Origin: Acinetobacter equi
Lineage (GTDB): Bacteria > Pseudomonadota > Gammaproteobacteria > Pseudomonadales > Moraxellaceae
NCBI RefSeq assembly: GCF_001307195.1
Contig: NZ_CP012808.1
Span: forward strand, 2,542,001-2,606,000
DNA: 64,000 bases
Reading direction: 5' to 3'
Both the position numbers and the translations under genes were made by a program. The notes under the pieces were generated by a model that worked only from the letters and a program-made list of their open reading frames with translations, did not search any database and was not told the origin of the DNA. Shown here in pieces: positions 37,434 to 48,600 of the stretch (positions are counted from its first letter, which is position 1; each line of letters begins with the position of its first letter).

Positions 37434-38333
37434 ATGCTTTCAGATTTAGATGATTTCTACTGTTTTGCAATGGTCGTTGAGCATGGAGGCTTTAGTGCTG
37501 CTGAACGCGCAACAGACATCCCTAAATCAAAATTAAGCCGTAGAGTTTATAATTTAGAAGAAAAACTAGGTGTTCGCCTCATTCAAAGAAGCTCTAGACA
37601 TTTTGCTGTTACAGATGTGGGGATGAACGTATATCGTCATGCTCAAGTCATGGTTAATGCAGCACAATCAGCACAAGACCTTGTCGACCACTTAAGTACT
37701 GAACCGCGCGGAACCATTAAAATCAGTATTCCAATGACCATCGCACAAAAAACTGTTGCTGAAATTTTACCTGAATTCTTAAAACAATATCCTGAAATCA
37801 AAATTCAAATGATGATTACAAATCGTCGTGTCGATATTATCAATGAAGGAATTGATATTGCTTTACGTGTCAGATCTAATCTTGATGATGACCCAAATTT
37901 AATTATTCGTCGCTTAGCAAAAATAGAAGAACATCTGTACACAACCCAAGCTTATTTAAATGAACATGGTAATGTAAAACAACCTGATGATTTAACTCAT
38001 CATCGTATTCTCAGTATGCGTGAAGATAATACTGAACAAAATATTATTGTTTATGACAAACTAAACCATGCTAAAAAAGTCAAAATTTCCCCGATTGTCA
38101 TGGCATCAGACCTACATATGGTCGCAGACTTAGTGAGTCAAAATTGCGGTATTGCTTTACTTCCAGATACCATTGCACAACAATATATTGATGATGGAAA
38201 GTTTGTAAAAATTCTGCCCGAATGGAAAGCACCTCACGGTATTTTCCATCTCGTCTATCCATCTAAACGTGGAATTTTACCTGCGGTACGCATTTTTATA
38301 GATTACCTAGTAAAAAAGCTCAGTATTCCTTGA
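37434..38333 (+). CDS. LysR-family transcription regulator
   Basis: A 299-residue LysR-type regulator: N-terminal winged helix-turn-helix (FYCFAMVVEHGGFSAAERAT, then KSKLSRRVYNLEEKLGVRL), a linker helix and a type-2 periplasmic-binding-like effector domain (about 90-295). It resembles the group that regulates neighbouring oxidoreductases or efflux genes, but no obvious target is adjacent: map lies convergently downstream and an unknown gene is divergent. Effector and regulon are unknown. A terminator-like inverted repeat follows. Confidence 0.9.
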   Translation: MLSDLDDFYCFAMVVEHGGFSAAERATDIPKSKLSRRVYNLEEKLGVRLIQRSSRHFAVTDVGMNVYRHAQVMVNAAQSAQDLVDHLSTEPRGTIKISIPMTIAQKTVAEILPEFLKQYPEIKIQMMITNRRVDIINEGIDIALRVRSNLDDDPNLIIRRLAKIEEHLYTTQAYLNEHGNVKQPDDLTHHRILSMREDNTEQNIIVYDKLNHAKKVKISPIVMASDLHMVADLVSQNCGIALLPDTIAQQYIDDGKFVKILPEWKAPHGIFHLVYPSKRGILPAVRIFIDYLVKKLSIP

Positions 38334-38365
38334 TCTCCTCCAAGTATTATTTTTACATCAAATAA

Positions 38366-38410
38366 AAAAGGCAAACATTATGTACTCCAAAATACATAAT
38401 AATTTGCCTA
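38366..38410. terminator. Terminator-like inverted repeat
   Basis: GGCAAACATTATGTA and TACATAATAATTTGCC pair over most of their length between the convergent LysR and map genes; the A-run on the left suits termination of map. Confidence 0.6.
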
Positions 38411-38462
38411 AAACTTAAAAGAAGCATGCCTTGATTATCATGCTTCAATTTTCCAATAAAAT

Positions 38463-39257
38463 CTAAATATCTAAATAATCACCAGTACCTTCAGGCCAAG
38501 GTGTAAGTACTTCAAAACCAGTCGCTGTAACTAACACCATATGCTCCCATTGAGCAGATAATGATTTATCTTTTGTCACGACTGTCCAACCATCACTTAA
38601 CTCTTTAACTGCGGCTTTTCCTGCATTAATCATTGGTTCTATTGTAAAAACCATACCTTCTTTTAACTCTAACCCCTGACCTGGTGTTCCATAATGTAAA
38701 ACACTTGGTGCTTCATGATAAATTTTACCAATACCATGCCCACAATACTCACGTACTACAGTATAACCTTCTCTATGTGCAACAGACTGAATTGCATATC
38801 CTACATCACCCAAAGTTGCACCTGGTTTTACTGCATGAATACCTGCCACCATCGCTTCATAGGTTGTATCACATAGTTTTTTTGCAGCAGGTGAAACACT
38901 ACCAACATAATACATACGACTAGTATCACCAAAATACCCATCTTTTATAATTGCGACATCAATATTAATAATATCTCCATCTTCTAAAACAATATTTTGA
39001 GATGGAATTCCGTGACAAACAACCTCATTACGAGAAATACATGTTGTTTTTGTATATCCATAATAGCCAATATTTGCAGGAATAACGCCTAATGTATTCA
39101 CAATATAATCATTACAAACATTATCTAAATATTCTGTCGTGACACCTGGCTTGATATACTCCCCTATCATTTCTAAAACTTTAGCTGCAAGACGCCCTGA
39201 AATTCGTAATTTTTCAATATCTTGCTCAGTTTTAATTTTAACAGTGGAAGCTCTCAT
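38463..39257 (-). CDS. map: Methionine aminopeptidase type I
   Basis: Removes the N-terminal Met from nascent proteins. The 264 residues carry all five metal ligands at the expected spacing: Asp100 (INIDVAI), Asp111 (FGDTS), His174 (CGHGIG), Glu207 (FTIEP) and Glu238 (WEHMVLVT). AGGGTG precedes the ATG. It is monocistronic, away from rpsB/tsf where many bacteria keep it. The short type Ia form has no N-terminal extension. Confidence 0.96.
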   Translation of the reverse strand: MRASTVKIKTEQDIEKLRISGRLAAKVLEMIGEYIKPGVTTEYLDNVCNDYIVNTLGVIPANIGYYGYTKTTCISRNEVVCHGIPSQNIVLEDGDIINIDVAIIKDGYFGDTSRMYYVGSVSPAAKKLCDTTYEAMVAGIHAVKPGATLGDVGYAIQSVAHREGYTVVREYCGHGIGKIYHEAPSVLHYGTPGQGLELKEGMVFTIEPMINAGKAAVKELSDGWTVVTKDKSLSAQWEHMVLVTATGFEVLTPWPEGTGDYLDI

Positions 39258-39565
39258 TTTTTGTCACCCTAAGTTCAAAACTACAGCATTATACCCCCAT
39301 TTTACTCAATAAGCAGAAAAGCTTAAGAACTCAACAACACCAGAATGAATATTTTTCCAACAACCAACCTCCCCCTCAAAAAAACAAAATTATTAAATTG
39401 TTATATATTTTATTATATATCAACAAGATATATATTTATAAAATATTTTAATACCATTTATTAAAATTTATTTTACATTTTCACCAACTTGGTCACTAAA
39501 TAGATTAGAAAAAAAATACTCATTCCACTAAAATCGCTTTCTTTTTTGTTAACCAATCTCCCAAC
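39258..39565. other. map-brnQ divergent intergenic region
   Basis: About 310 bp, very AT-rich, with an alternating TATAT stretch near 39400-39440. No gene or clear regulatory palindrome seen. Confidence 0.4.
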
Positions 39566-40858
39566 ATGACGAATTTACGTACTCGGGATATTATTGCTTT
39601 AGGTTTTATGACCTTTGCACTCTTCATTGGTGCAGGTAATATTATTTTCCCACCTATCGTTGCACAGCAAGCTGGTGAACATGTCTGGTTAGCTGCTTTA
39701 GGCTTTCTTATCACTGCAGTTGGCTTACCTGTCATTACCATTATTGCTTTATCACGTGTTGAAGGTTCTATTCAGATCCTTAGTTCACCACTTGGAAAAG
39801 TTGCTAGTATCATTCTTACTGTTGTCTGCTATTTGGCTGTTGGTCCATTGTTTGCAACACCTCGTACAGCAACCGTGTCATATGAAATTGGCTTTTCATC
39901 TTATTTTGGTGATTCATCAAGTAGCTTACTCAGTTATAGTATTGTTTATTTTGCAATTGTTACGCTAGTATCTTTGTATCCAAACAAAATTTTAGACACT
40001 GTTGGCTATTTCCTATCACCTTTAAAAATTATTGCATTAATTATTCTTGGTGTTTCTGCTGTTTTCATTCCTGCTGGCATTGTACCGCCCGCTATCAACA
40101 ACTATGTAACAAGTCCAGTTTCAGAAGGTATCGTAAATGGTTATTTAACCATGGATACATTGGGTGCACTTGTTTTTGGTATTGTGATTGTTCGTGCGAT
40201 TACATCACGTGGTGTCACCGATAAAAAACTCATCACAAAATATGCAGTTATTGCAAGTATTATTTCAGGCATTGGCTTAACCCTCGTATATTTAAGCTTA
40301 TTCAAGCTTGGTATGGGCAGTCATGAATACGCACCAAATGCAGCAAATGGCGCGATCATTCTCCATGCTTATGTGCAACATGCTTTTGGAGATATGGGAG
40401 CATATTTCTTATCTGCAATGATATTTATTGCATGTATGGTTACAGCTATTGGCTTAACATGTGCATGTGCTGAATACTTCTCTACACTCACAAAAATTCC
40501 TTATAAAGTTTTTGTGTTTATTCTTGTTGGCTTCTCTCTCGTTATTTCAAACTTAGGATTAACCAAACTCATTGCAGTATCTGTACCTGTTTTAAGTGCA
40601 ATTTATCCACCTGCAATTGTTGTTATTCTTCTTGGTTTTTTCTGGAAATGCTTCAATAATCCATCACGCGTTATTGCTCCTGTAACTGCAATTTCTTTGG
40701 TTTTCGGTATTATTGATGGTTTAAAAGTTGCTGGATTAGAACAATTTTTACCAAATTTTGCTACACATCTACCTTTAAGTGCGCAAAACTTAGCATGGTT
40801 AATTCCATCATGTATTGTTCTTATTATTTGTATCGTGATTGATAAAGTTAAACAGTAA
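39566..40858 (+). CDS. brnQ: Branched-chain amino acid transport system II carrier protein
   Basis: Inner-membrane LIVCS-family symporter importing Leu, Ile and Val with Na+ or H+. The 430-residue protein has about 12 hydrophobic segments. The conserved N-terminus ([19 protein letters not shown], then IIFPP) and [17 protein letters not shown] are characteristic. It stands alone with a long AT-rich leader. No terminator is obvious behind it. Confidence 0.93.
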   Translation: MTNLRTRDIIALGFMTFALFIGAGNIIFPPIVAQQAGEHVWLAALGFLITAVGLPVITIIALSRVEGSIQILSSPLGKVASIILTVVCYLAVGPLFATPRTATVSYEIGFSSYFGDSSSSLLSYSIVYFAIVTLVSLYPNKILDTVGYFLSPLKIIALIILGVSAVFIPAGIVPPAINNYVTSPVSEGIVNGYLTMDTLGALVFGIVIVRAITSRGVTDKKLITKYAVIASIISGIGLTLVYLSLFKLGMGSHEYAPNAANGAIILHAYVQHAFGDMGAYFLSAMIFIACMVTAIGLTCACAEYFSTLTKIPYKVFVFILVGFSLVISNLGLTKLIAVSVPVLSAIYPPAIVVILLGFFWKCFNNPSRVIAPVTAISLVFGIIDGLKVAGLEQFLPNFATHLPLSAQNLAWLIPSCIVLIICIVIDKVKQ

Positions 40859-41224
40859 TCCCTGATTTAACAAATAGTTAAAATTAAATTTTATCCAAAT
40901 TGAATTTTATATCGCCAATAATTGCTTCGTTTTACCCAAACAAGCTTTTATTGCCATCAATCACTACATCATCTCCAATTACTCAAAGCTCCATCCTTAT
41001 ACTTTTATCCTATATACATGGCATAAATTATGCTTTATTAAAACTATTCTTTGATCAAAAGAATGATATAGCATGTTATAGCTATCTGAATTTCATTTAT
41101 ATTCACTAAGAAAATGAAATAATCATAATTTGAAATATAGGATATTTCGTGATACACTTGGCAGTCCTATTTCAGACTAAAACACTTTGTTTTAGGGATA
41201 GGAAACCAAAAAGGAGGGGTGGAG
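40859..41224. other. Intergenic region between brnQ and the small membrane protein gene
   Basis: Some 365 bp. A 69-codon ORF at 40900-41109 has no ribosome-binding site and an AT-driven composition, so I do not call it. The last 90 bp hold the structured leader described at 41137-41202 and a strong ribosome-binding site. Confidence 0.45.
41137..41202 (+). promoter_or_regulatory. Candidate structured leader RNA with alternative pairing
   Basis: A perfect 8-bp hairpin CTAAAACA-CTT-TGTTTTAG (41177-41195) sits inside an outer stem CCTAT (41166-41170)/ATAGG (41198-41202). The same CCTAT can instead pair with ATAGGA at 41137-41142. The two outer pairings exclude each other, just before an AAGGAGG ribosome-binding site. 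It could be a regulatory switch, but this is a by-eye fold. Confidence 0.35.
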
Positions 41225-41464
41225 ATGTCATCAATACATTTCAATAAGCAAGTCTTCATTAACTCTCTGAAGACTAAACATATGACAACCTATTTAAGCA
41301 CTACCATTGCTTTAATGGTTATTCTAACGCTTCATGGCATGCTACAAGGCAACCTAAAGCCAGAATTTTTCTTATATGCATTTATTTTATCTTTAGCTTT
41401 TGCATTATGGAATTTAGTCGACCATAGATGTCGTAAATTCCAAAAATCACAACACGTTGATTAG
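41225..41464 (+). CDS. Small two-helix membrane protein, 79 aa
   Basis: I do not recognise this protein. Residues about 22-42 (TTYLSTTIALMVILTLHGML) and 47-67 (FFLYAFILSLAFALWNLV) would form two inner-membrane helices, with a basic C-terminus (DHRCRKFQKSQ). The ATG at 41225 is seven bases after AAGGAGG, one of the strongest ribosome-binding sites in the window; an in-frame GTG overlapping it is less likely. The leader can form competing hairpins. A hairpin, ATGGATG/CATCCAT, follows at 41469-41487. Function unknown. Confidence 0.65.
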   Translation: MSSIHFNKQVFINSLKTKHMTTYLSTTIALMVILTLHGMLQGNLKPEFFLYAFILSLAFALWNLVDHRCRKFQKSQHVD

Positions 41465-41629
41465 CCAGATGGATGCTCGTCATCCATTTGGAATTAGTCA
41501 TTTTAATGAAATTTCCCAAAAATATTCATAATAAAACTCCAACTGACTCAAACGTCCAAAAAAATAAATATATTTCCAAAGCTCACTCCTCTAAATTATT
41601 CGTAATTTCACCATATAAGTCTGCTTCTT

Positions 41630-42496
41630 ATGGAAAATCATCAATCTATTGAAATAATATGCTCAGACAATTACTCAATTTTTGGCATATTCTATCCATC
41701 TCAGAACCAAATAAAACACAACACCCCTATTCTTATTGCACCCGCAACAGGCATTACAACAGACTTTTATCACTCTTTTGCAACATGGCTTTCAACACAA
41801 GGCTTTAATGTTCTTAGTTTTGATTTTAGAGGTATAGGGAAATCACTTCACTGTCCACTCAAAGATTCAGAAGCCAATATTCTACAATGGGCTCAACTTG
41901 ATCTTCCCGCAGCCATAGACAAATTACTCTCACTTACAGATGCAGAAAAAGTTATTTTGCTCGGTCATAGTGCAGGTGGACAATTAACAGGCATTATTCC
42001 CCATTATCAAAAAATTGCCAAAATTATTGCAGTATCAGGATCTTCTGGTCATATTAAAGGTTTAAAAGGTCGTACCAAAATACTTGCACCAATCATGTTC
42101 CAAGGTATTTTTACCGTAGCTAGATACACCCTAGGATATGGACCAACCAAAGCAATTGGTATGGGAGAAAACCTACCTAAAAATGTTGCCAAACAATGGG
42201 CTGAGTTTTGTAAAAAACCCGGCTATGTTATTAATGCTTTAGGAAAATCCTTAAAAGAAGAACAAAATTTTCATAAAAATATCACACAACCAATCATTGC
42301 AATTTGGGCTTCCGATGATGAAATTGCAACAAAAACCAATGTAGATGACTTATTACGACTTTATCCAAATGCGCCTAAAACTATTATTGAACTCAATCCG
42401 AAAACTTTTAAGCAATCACGCATTGGACATATGCTCATGTTTAAAAGCACACATAAAAACATATGGCCAACTATTGAAGAACAACTTTACAATTAA
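41630..42496 (+). CDS. Alpha/beta-hydrolase family protein
   Basis: A soluble 288-residue serine hydrolase. The nucleophile elbow is GHSAGG (near residue 111), the strand before it is EKVILLGHSAGGQ, and an oxyanion-side segment ILIAPATGITTDFYHSFA lies near the N-terminus. A late Asp (IAIWASDDEIA) and a C-terminal His (RIGHMLMF) complete a likely Ser-Asp-His triad. The family is broad (esterases, lipases, acyltransferases), so the substrate is open. It appears monocistronic and ends at a shared terminator. Confidence 0.8.
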   Translation: MENHQSIEIICSDNYSIFGIFYPSQNQIKHNTPILIAPATGITTDFYHSFATWLSTQGFNVLSFDFRGIGKSLHCPLKDSEANILQWAQLDLPAAIDKLLSLTDAEKVILLGHSAGGQLTGIIPHYQKIAKIIAVSGSSGHIKGLKGRTKILAPIMFQGIFTVARYTLGYGPTKAIGMGENLPKNVAKQWAEFCKKPGYVINALGKSLKEEQNFHKNITQPIIAIWASDDEIATKTNVDDLLRLYPNAPKTIIELNPKTFKQSRIGHMLMFKSTHKNIWPTIEEQLYN

Positions 42497-42532
42497 GTAT
42501 TTAAATAGCTTTATAATCTAGAAAATGACAAT

Positions 42533-42562
42533 AAAAAAGAGCTCTATAAAGAGCTCTTTTTA
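42533..42562. terminator. Bidirectional terminator, hydrolase/TerC genes
   Basis: AAAAGAGCTC, TATAAA loop, GAGCTCTTTT with flanking A and T runs between two convergent genes. Confidence 0.88.
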
Positions 42563-42582
42563 AGTACAAACTAAAATTTTAT

Positions 42583-44112
42583 TTAGATGAGATAACGCTT
42601 AATCAAAACCGTCTTAATTCGATTACCATCTAACTCAGTAACCTCAAAGTGAACATTTTGATAATCTAATTGAGTACCAACTTGTACTTCACCTTGAGTT
42701 TTATCAAGAATTAATCCAGCTAAGCTAATATAACCAGCATCATCCTCTACTAGATCAAGCATTTCCAACTCAAGTTCCAATTGATACACATCAAGCATTC
42801 CCGATGCTTTCCATGTGTTATCATCAATTTTAACCAAATCCAACTGCTCATCAGCATCAGGGAATTCACCTGCAATTGCCTCAAACACATCTAATGGTGA
42901 AATTAAGCCTTGTACATTACCAAATTCATCACTCACTAATACAAGTGAACCTTTTGATGAACGCAATGTATTAATAGCATCAATGACTTTCATTTTCTCA
43001 AAGATGTAAATTGGACGTTGCTGCTTCATTAAAGCTTTTAGCTCTTCAGGTTCATCCACAACATCTAACAGTTCTTTTGCTCGAACAATGCTAATAACCT
43101 TATCTAAGCTACCACGACACACTGGAAACAAGCTATGTGGTACAGAAAGTATCTTTTCACGAATTTGTTCTGGCGTATCATCCAAATCTACCCATGAAAT
43201 TTGATTTCGCGGAGTCATAATAGATGCAACTGAACGCTCAGCAAGTGTTAACACACCACCAATCATATAACGCTCTTCATCAGCAAATGTTTCTTTTGCT
43301 TCTGAATGCTCCATCACACCCTCAGTCTGAATCTTTGATCCCATAAGGCGCAAAATAGAATCTGCTGTACGATGTCTTAACGGAGTTTTTGATTCATGTT
43401 TAGCAACATTGCGTTTAGTAAATTGATTGAATGCTTCAATCAAAATAGCAACACCAATACCTGAATAAATATATCCCTTAGGAATATGGAATCCAAAACC
43501 TTCGGCAATTAAGCTAATACCAATCATCAATAGGAAGCTTAAACACAGAATAACCACTGTAGGATGGCGATTAACAAAAGCCGTTAATGACTTAGATGCA
43601 AGTAACATCACCACCATTGCAACAACCATTGCAACCATCATGACATAGATATTATCCACCATACCAATGGCAGTAATAACTGAGTCTAGCGAAAAGACAG
43701 CATCTAAAACAACAATTTGCGCAACAACTGCTGCAAAACTTGCATACACAATATTCGATGCAACTTTAATTTCAGGCTTCCCTTCGATTTTTTCATGTAA
43801 TTCAGTCACAGCTTTATACAAAAGGAATAAGCCACCAAATAACAGGATTAAATCTCGACCAGAAAAAATCAAACCAAATATTTCAATAAGAGGCCTAGTC
43901 AATGTGACTAACCAAGAAATTGCAAACAATAAACCTAAGCGCATTATCAAGGCTAATGACAACCCTACAACACGTGCTTTATCTCTTTGTTCTGGGGGTA
44001 ATTTATCTGCAAGAATTGCAATAAAAACTAAATTATCAATTCCAAGTACAATTTCTAAAATAATAAGTGTTATAAGACCAACCCATATACCAGGATCAAG
44101 AAGAAACTCCAT
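42583..44112 (-). CDS. TerC-CBS-CorC fused membrane protein (YoaE/YegH-like)
   Basis: An inner-membrane protein of 509 residues. Residues about 1-230 form the TerC-type helical domain ([15 protein letters not shown] and [16 protein letters not shown], both with membrane Asp residues linked to metal handling). Two CBS domains follow (about 295-420), then the CorC/HlyC transporter-associated domain (about 430-509). Relatives of TerC are implicated in Mn2+ export or metal loading of secreted proteins; the CBS pair suggests adenosine-nucleotide regulation. A GGAG lies just upstream of the start. The 5' leader contains a GC-rich patch unlike its surroundings. Confidence 0.88.
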   Translation of the reverse strand: MEFLLDPGIWVGLITLIILEIVLGIDNLVFIAILADKLPPEQRDKARVVGLSLALIMRLGLLFAISWLVTLTRPLIEIFGLIFSGRDLILLFGGLFLLYKAVTELHEKIEGKPEIKVASNIVYASFAAVVAQIVVLDAVFSLDSVITAIGMVDNIYVMMVAMVVAMVVMLLASKSLTAFVNRHPTVVILCLSFLLMIGISLIAEGFGFHIPKGYIYSGIGVAILIEAFNQFTKRNVAKHESKTPLRHRTADSILRLMGSKIQTEGVMEHSEAKETFADEERYMIGGVLTLAERSVASIMTPRNQISWVDLDDTPEQIREKILSVPHSLFPVCRGSLDKVISIVRAKELLDVVDEPEELKALMKQQRPIYIFEKMKVIDAINTLRSSKGSLVLVSDEFGNVQGLISPLDVFEAIAGEFPDADEQLDLVKIDDNTWKASGMLDVYQLELELEMLDLVEDDAGYISLAGLILDKTQGEVQVGTQLDYQNVHFEVTELDGNRIKTVLIKRYLI

Positions 44113-44894
44113 TAATTCTTAACTCCAGCATATATGTTAACTAGAAATTGTTTTTTTAGACCTACGCTCGGCGAGGGATCCATACATTTAACCTATTCAA
44201 CTTTAATCACTTTAATTATGCACAAACTTTGCTAGTTGTTAACCCCTTTTTATAATTTTTATTTTTAATCAAAAATTCATCAAAATCACAAACAAAAAAT
44301 AATAAGTCATAAATAATCAAGTTAGATAAGGAAAGATACATTATTTATCATTACTTAATAATTCTACTATAATAAATTTACATAATTTTCTTTATTTTTA
44401 ACTTTATAATGCAATAAGACTTATAAAAAAATCAACATATCTTACGATTCAAAACTTAGTCATTTTTATTGTAGTCATTTGTTAAATATGATTGAAAACA
44501 AACTCTTTTATCTTTAAAAATAATACCCTCAAAAAAAATCACTTTTAATTAAAATCCACATAGAGCATCTAAATAAAAGTAATTCTCAATATTTTCGATT
44601 ATTGACAAATTATTAACATTATTTAAACCAAATAATTTTAGTTGAATATGCACAAATTATAAAAAATCGATAATTTTAAAGATTATAAATATTTCATAAA
44701 GATAAAAAGGTAACTTAGATTTATATTTATTAAAAAACTGCAAATTGGTTATAAAAAAAACAAGAAAAGGATATATTCTGGTTAAATGTAGAAAAATTAA
44801 ACGCTTGCATATACCATATCTTTTCACATAAAATATAAAGTGCTCGTAAATTACAATTAAACAACAATTCTTTTAATTTAAGGACATTTTATAA
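44113..44894. other. Long AT-rich intergenic region (TerC gene / marR)
   Basis: About 780 bp between divergent genes, the largest non-coding stretch here. A GC-rich patch, CCTACGCTCGGCGAGGGATCC at 44161-44180, stands out in the TerC leader; the rest is homopolymer-rich AT sequence. No ORF with a ribosome-binding site, no RNA fold and no IS end were recognised. Confidence 0.45.
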
Positions 44895-45359
44895 ATGAGT
44901 AAAAAATATTCTAAATTTTTGCCATCTTCCGAAGATTTCTCTTTAGAACAGTTTCCTTTTTTCTGGATAACTCAAGTTTATTCACAACATGTTCAAAATG
45001 TAGATCATGTTTTAAAGAAATTCGGATTAGATAGCTCTCGCAGACGCATCCTCCTCGCACTAAAACAAAAACCAAATGCAAGCGTATCAGATTTATCAGA
45101 TATGGTTGTTTCAAAAATGTCGACAACAACAAAGATTGTCTATCGCCTTAAAGATGAAGGATTAGTTGATACTTATTCTTGTGAAGATGACCACCGCATT
45201 ACTCGTGTTATTCTTACAGAAAAAGGAGATGAAATGACTATAAAAATCAATGACCTAACATCTGTTGTATTAGAACAATCTTTTGATGGATTAACTCCAC
45301 TCCAAATTGAAAAAATGACAGAGTGTTTAAGACATATTTTTAAAAATATTTCACGCTAA
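44895..45359 (+). CDS. MarR-family transcription regulator
   Basis: A 154-residue winged-helix dimeric regulator. The DNA-binding part is about residues 40-110: LALKQKPNASVSDLSDMVVS, then KMSTTTKIVYRLKDEGLVDT and the wing DDHRITRVILTEKG. Ligand and targets are unknown. It is divergent from the TerC-CBS gene across 780 bp and has a long hairpin terminator. AAGGACA lies before the ATG. Confidence 0.9.
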   Translation: MSKKYSKFLPSSEDFSLEQFPFFWITQVYSQHVQNVDHVLKKFGLDSSRRRILLALKQKPNASVSDLSDMVVSKMSTTTKIVYRLKDEGLVDTYSCEDDHRITRVILTEKGDEMTIKINDLTSVVLEQSFDGLTPLQIEKMTECLRHIFKNISR

Positions 45360-45379
45360 TCACTCTCAAATTAATAACG

Positions 45380-45450
45380 AAGCAGTTATTTGTTGAATAT
45401 TTACAGTATTGAGCTCACTTTAATATTCAATTTAAATAACTGCTTTTTTA
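45380..45450 (+). terminator. Long hairpin terminator after marR
   Basis: AAGCAGTTATTT (45380-45391) pairs with AAATAACTGCTT (45434-45445), and TTGAATATT pairs with AATATTCAA inside, followed by a T-run. At about 20 bp the stem is unusually long. Confidence 0.75.
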
Positions 45451-45934
45451 TAAAATATTGCAATGGATTATGCTCGTAAACCATAAAACAATATTCTTCA
45501 CATATCCGTTATGCTAATTCTACTCAGTAACCTACTGTACTAACAACAATTTTAATGTAATTAAAATGTAACAAACATCATTAATTGACTAAAACTTTAA
45601 TTAATCAAATAAGGTTTATTTCTGTGCATATTATACACAATCATTATCCATATTAAAAGTCATTTTAAGAGAATAATATGACTAATTTATCATTTTAAAG
45701 AATTACTTATCTACATAAAAATAATGTAATTTTTAGACATTCAAAACCAGTTAATACCCAATAACAAACATAAGTATTTATTTTTTAAAATAATAATATT
45801 ATTAAAATAGAATTATTATATTTAATATAGGATTATACCCCATTCAACAATAACCATTTTTTAGTAAAACAATGATATTAATGAATTTAAATTTCCACTA
45901 TTAGCGTATACAGCTTATGTATTTCAACATTCAC

Positions 45935-45967
45935 AAAAAAGCTCCCTAAATAAGGGAGCTTTTTTTA
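45935..45967 (-). terminator. Terminator of glcB
   Basis: AAAAAAGCTCCCT, AAATA loop, AGGGAGCTTTTTT just past the glcB stop codon. Confidence 0.88.
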
Positions 45968-45980
45968 CATGAAAGTAAAA

Positions 45981-48143
45981 TTAATCGCCTGTATATCCTT
46001 TAAGCTTTAAACGTGCAGCATGTAATAATGGTTCAGTATAACCTGAAGGTTGCTCACCGCCTTTAAAGATCAAATCAGATGCTGCCTGAAAAGCATAACC
46101 ATCAAAATTAGGCGCCATTGCAGTATAAAGTGGATCATTTGCATTTTGCTCATCCACAATTTTCGCCATACGCTTCAAGACTTCTTCAACTTGTACTTTA
46201 GTAACAACACCATGACGTAACCAGTTTGCAACGTGCTGAGAAGAAATACGCAATGTTGCACGGTCTTCCATTAAACCGACATCATTAATGTCTGGTACTT
46301 TAGAACAACCTATCCCTAAATCAACCCAACGAACAACATAACCTAAAATGCCTTGGCAGTTATTTTCCAATTCTTTGGTTTTTTCCTCTTCGCTCCAATT
46401 TGTATCTGTTGCTAACGGAGGTGTTAACAGATCATCTAAAGCTAACGCTTCAGTCGCAAGTAATTCTTGCTGACGATTTGCCACATTAATTTGATGATAG
46501 TGAATTGCATGAATTACAGCACCTGATGGTGATGGAACCCAAGCACAGCTTGCACCAGCTTCTGGATGTTCAGTTTTAGTGTTATACATATCTAAAAGCA
46601 TATCTGGTTTTGGCCACATGCCTTTACCAATTTGAGCTTTACCACGTAAGCCAGCTTGTAAACCAATCATCACATTACGATTTTCATATGCTGGGAACCA
46701 TTTTTGTCCCTTAACTTCGCCTTTACGAACAAAAGGTCCAGCTTCCATGAATGTATGAATCTCATCACCTGTACGATCCATAAAGCCTGTGTTAATAAAG
46801 ATGGTACGATCTTTCGCTTGAGCAATACAGTTTTTCAAGTTTACTGATGTACGACGCTCTTCATCCATAATCCCAATTTTTAATGTTTTCGCTGGCAAGC
46901 CAAGCGCTTGTTCTGCACGTTCAAATAATTCAACAGCAAACGCAACTTCTTCAGGACCATGCATTTTAGGCTTAACAATATACATTGAACCTTTTCGAGA
47001 GTTCTTAATTGTATTTTCACCGCGAATGTCAGCAATCGTTAACAATGGTGTAATAAGTGCATCCATGATGCCTTCATAGATTTCTTGACCATCTACTAAG
47101 ATTGCAGGATTTGTCATTAAATGACCAACATTACGAAGCAACATTAATGAACGACCATGCAATGTAGTTGTACCACCTATTAAGTTCTTACATGTGCGAT
47201 CTTCATTTAATTTACGAGTAACTGTTTTACCATTTTTCTCAATAGATTCTTCAAGCGTACCGCGCATCAAGCCTAGCCAGTTGCGATAGCCTTCCACTTT
47301 TTCTTCAGCATCAACAGCTGCAATTGAATCTTCCAAATCTTGAATTGTCGTTACAGCTGATTCAAGAACAAGATCTTTTACACCAGCCAAGTCTGTTTGA
47401 CCAATTGAATTTATAGGATCAATTTCAATAATGACATGTAATCCATTATTCAAAAGAACAATTTCTGTTGGCTTATCCTCACTACCATTAAAGCCCACAA
47501 ACTGTGCTTCTTTAGCTAAAGTTGTTTTTGATCCATCTTTTAAATTTACCGCAAGTTGGTTTTTTTCAACTGTATAGGCTGTTACCTCTGCATGCGAGCC
47601 TTGTACTAATGCAAAGTTTTCATCTAAAAAATTCTTTGCAAATGCAATTACTTTAGCACCACGAATAGGATTATAACCTTTACCTTTTTCTGCACCATCA
47701 GTTTCAGGAATTACATCAAAACCATAAAGAGCATCATATAAAGAGCCCCAACGTGCATTTGCAGCATTTAAGCAATAACGGGCATTTCGAACAGGCACAA
47801 CCAATTGAGGACCTGCCAATAACGCAATTTCTTCATCTACATTTTCAGTGCTAATCTGAAAGTCTTCTACTTCTGGTAATAAGTAGCCAATTTCAGTTAA
47901 GAATGCTTTGTAAGCGTCTAATTCAAATTTATTATTACGATGCCATTCATCAATTTTAGCTTGAATATCATCACGTTTTACTAAAAGTGCTTTATTTTTT
48001 GGGCTGAGATCAACAACGACTTGTTCAAAATTTTTCCAATATGTTTCGCTGTCTAAACCAGAACCTGGTAATGCTTCATTTTCGATAAAATCGTAAAGTT
48101 CTTTAGCAATCGCTAACTTGCCTTTTTGGATACGTGCAGTCAT
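45981..48143 (-). CDS. glcB: Malate synthase G
   Basis: Condenses glyoxylate with acetyl-CoA to malate, used for growth on acetate, fatty acids or glycolate. From the ATG at 48143 (AGGAAAG upstream) the protein has 720 residues starting [19 protein letters not shown]; a longer in-frame start adds 11 residues without family likeness. The TIM-barrel segments [20 protein letters not shown] and [17 protein letters not shown] (with the Mg-binding acidic residues nearby) and the catalytic-base region near the C-terminus ([20 protein letters not shown]) are typical of the G isoform. It is monocistronic. Confidence 0.97.
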   Translation of the reverse strand: MTARIQKGKLAIAKELYDFIENEALPGSGLDSETYWKNFEQVVVDLSPKNKALLVKRDDIQAKIDEWHRNNKFELDAYKAFLTEIGYLLPEVEDFQISTENVDEEIALLAGPQLVVPVRNARYCLNAANARWGSLYDALYGFDVIPETDGAEKGKGYNPIRGAKVIAFAKNFLDENFALVQGSHAEVTAYTVEKNQLAVNLKDGSKTTLAKEAQFVGFNGSEDKPTEIVLLNNGLHVIIEIDPINSIGQTDLAGVKDLVLESAVTTIQDLEDSIAAVDAEEKVEGYRNWLGLMRGTLEESIEKNGKTVTRKLNEDRTCKNLIGGTTTLHGRSLMLLRNVGHLMTNPAILVDGQEIYEGIMDALITPLLTIADIRGENTIKNSRKGSMYIVKPKMHGPEEVAFAVELFERAEQALGLPAKTLKIGIMDEERRTSVNLKNCIAQAKDRTIFINTGFMDRTGDEIHTFMEAGPFVRKGEVKGQKWFPAYENRNVMIGLQAGLRGKAQIGKGMWPKPDMLLDMYNTKTEHPEAGASCAWVPSPSGAVIHAIHYHQINVANRQQELLATEALALDDLLTPPLATDTNWSEEEKTKELENNCQGILGYVVRWVDLGIGCSKVPDINDVGLMEDRATLRISSQHVANWLRHGVVTKVQVEEVLKRMAKIVDEQNANDPLYTAMAPNFDGYAFQAASDLIFKGGEQPSGYTEPLLHAARLKLKGYTGD

Positions 48144-48600
48144 TGTCTTTCCTGATATTGCTACTTTTTTATACAAGAGATTCTAGTATACCTATTTATA
48201 CAGCCCTGAATACGATTATCAATTTGCTAAATAATGAGCATTTTTTGTAGCACAACACCTACCTACAACTTGCTAAGTATTTAACATGATAAGACTATTA
48301 CTCAGATGAATACCCTTTAGATATTGTATTTCTATTTTTTATTATCCATATTAGACTTAAGTACATTTTGAGATAAATTTCCTTATTATCTTCAGAATAA
48401 TAGCCATTTTGTTATATTAGAAAATTAATATATTTTCAAATATATTCCTTTTTTATTTAATACTCCTTATAGTCTTCAAATATTGTTGAATATTATTTAC
48501 ACATATGCATAAGAATAATCAACCTAATCTTATTAACATTAAGCTTCTAAAATGTAATATGCTCAAATCATCTTGAACTTAAAATAGCAATTTATCACTT
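48144..48600. other. Intergenic region upstream of glcB
   Basis: About 455 bp, AT-rich, expected to contain the glcB promoter. I see no gene or convincing operator. Confidence 0.4.

Larger units (their letters stand above)
45360..45980. other. Intergenic region between marR and glcB
   Basis: About 620 bp between convergent genes. It holds the marR hairpin (45380-45450) and the glcB terminator (45935-45967). The 480 bp between them are very AT-rich with no recognisable gene, RNA or repeat. Confidence 0.5.

Noticed and set aside
40900..41109. 69-codon plus-strand ORF after brnQ
   Set aside because: No ribosome-binding site, AT-driven composition and no protein-like pattern; treated as intergenic.
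43667..44122. 151-codon plus-strand ORF opposite the TerC-CBS gene
   Set aside because: Ser/Thr/Lys-rich antisense shadow of a strongly conserved gene, without a ribosome-binding site.
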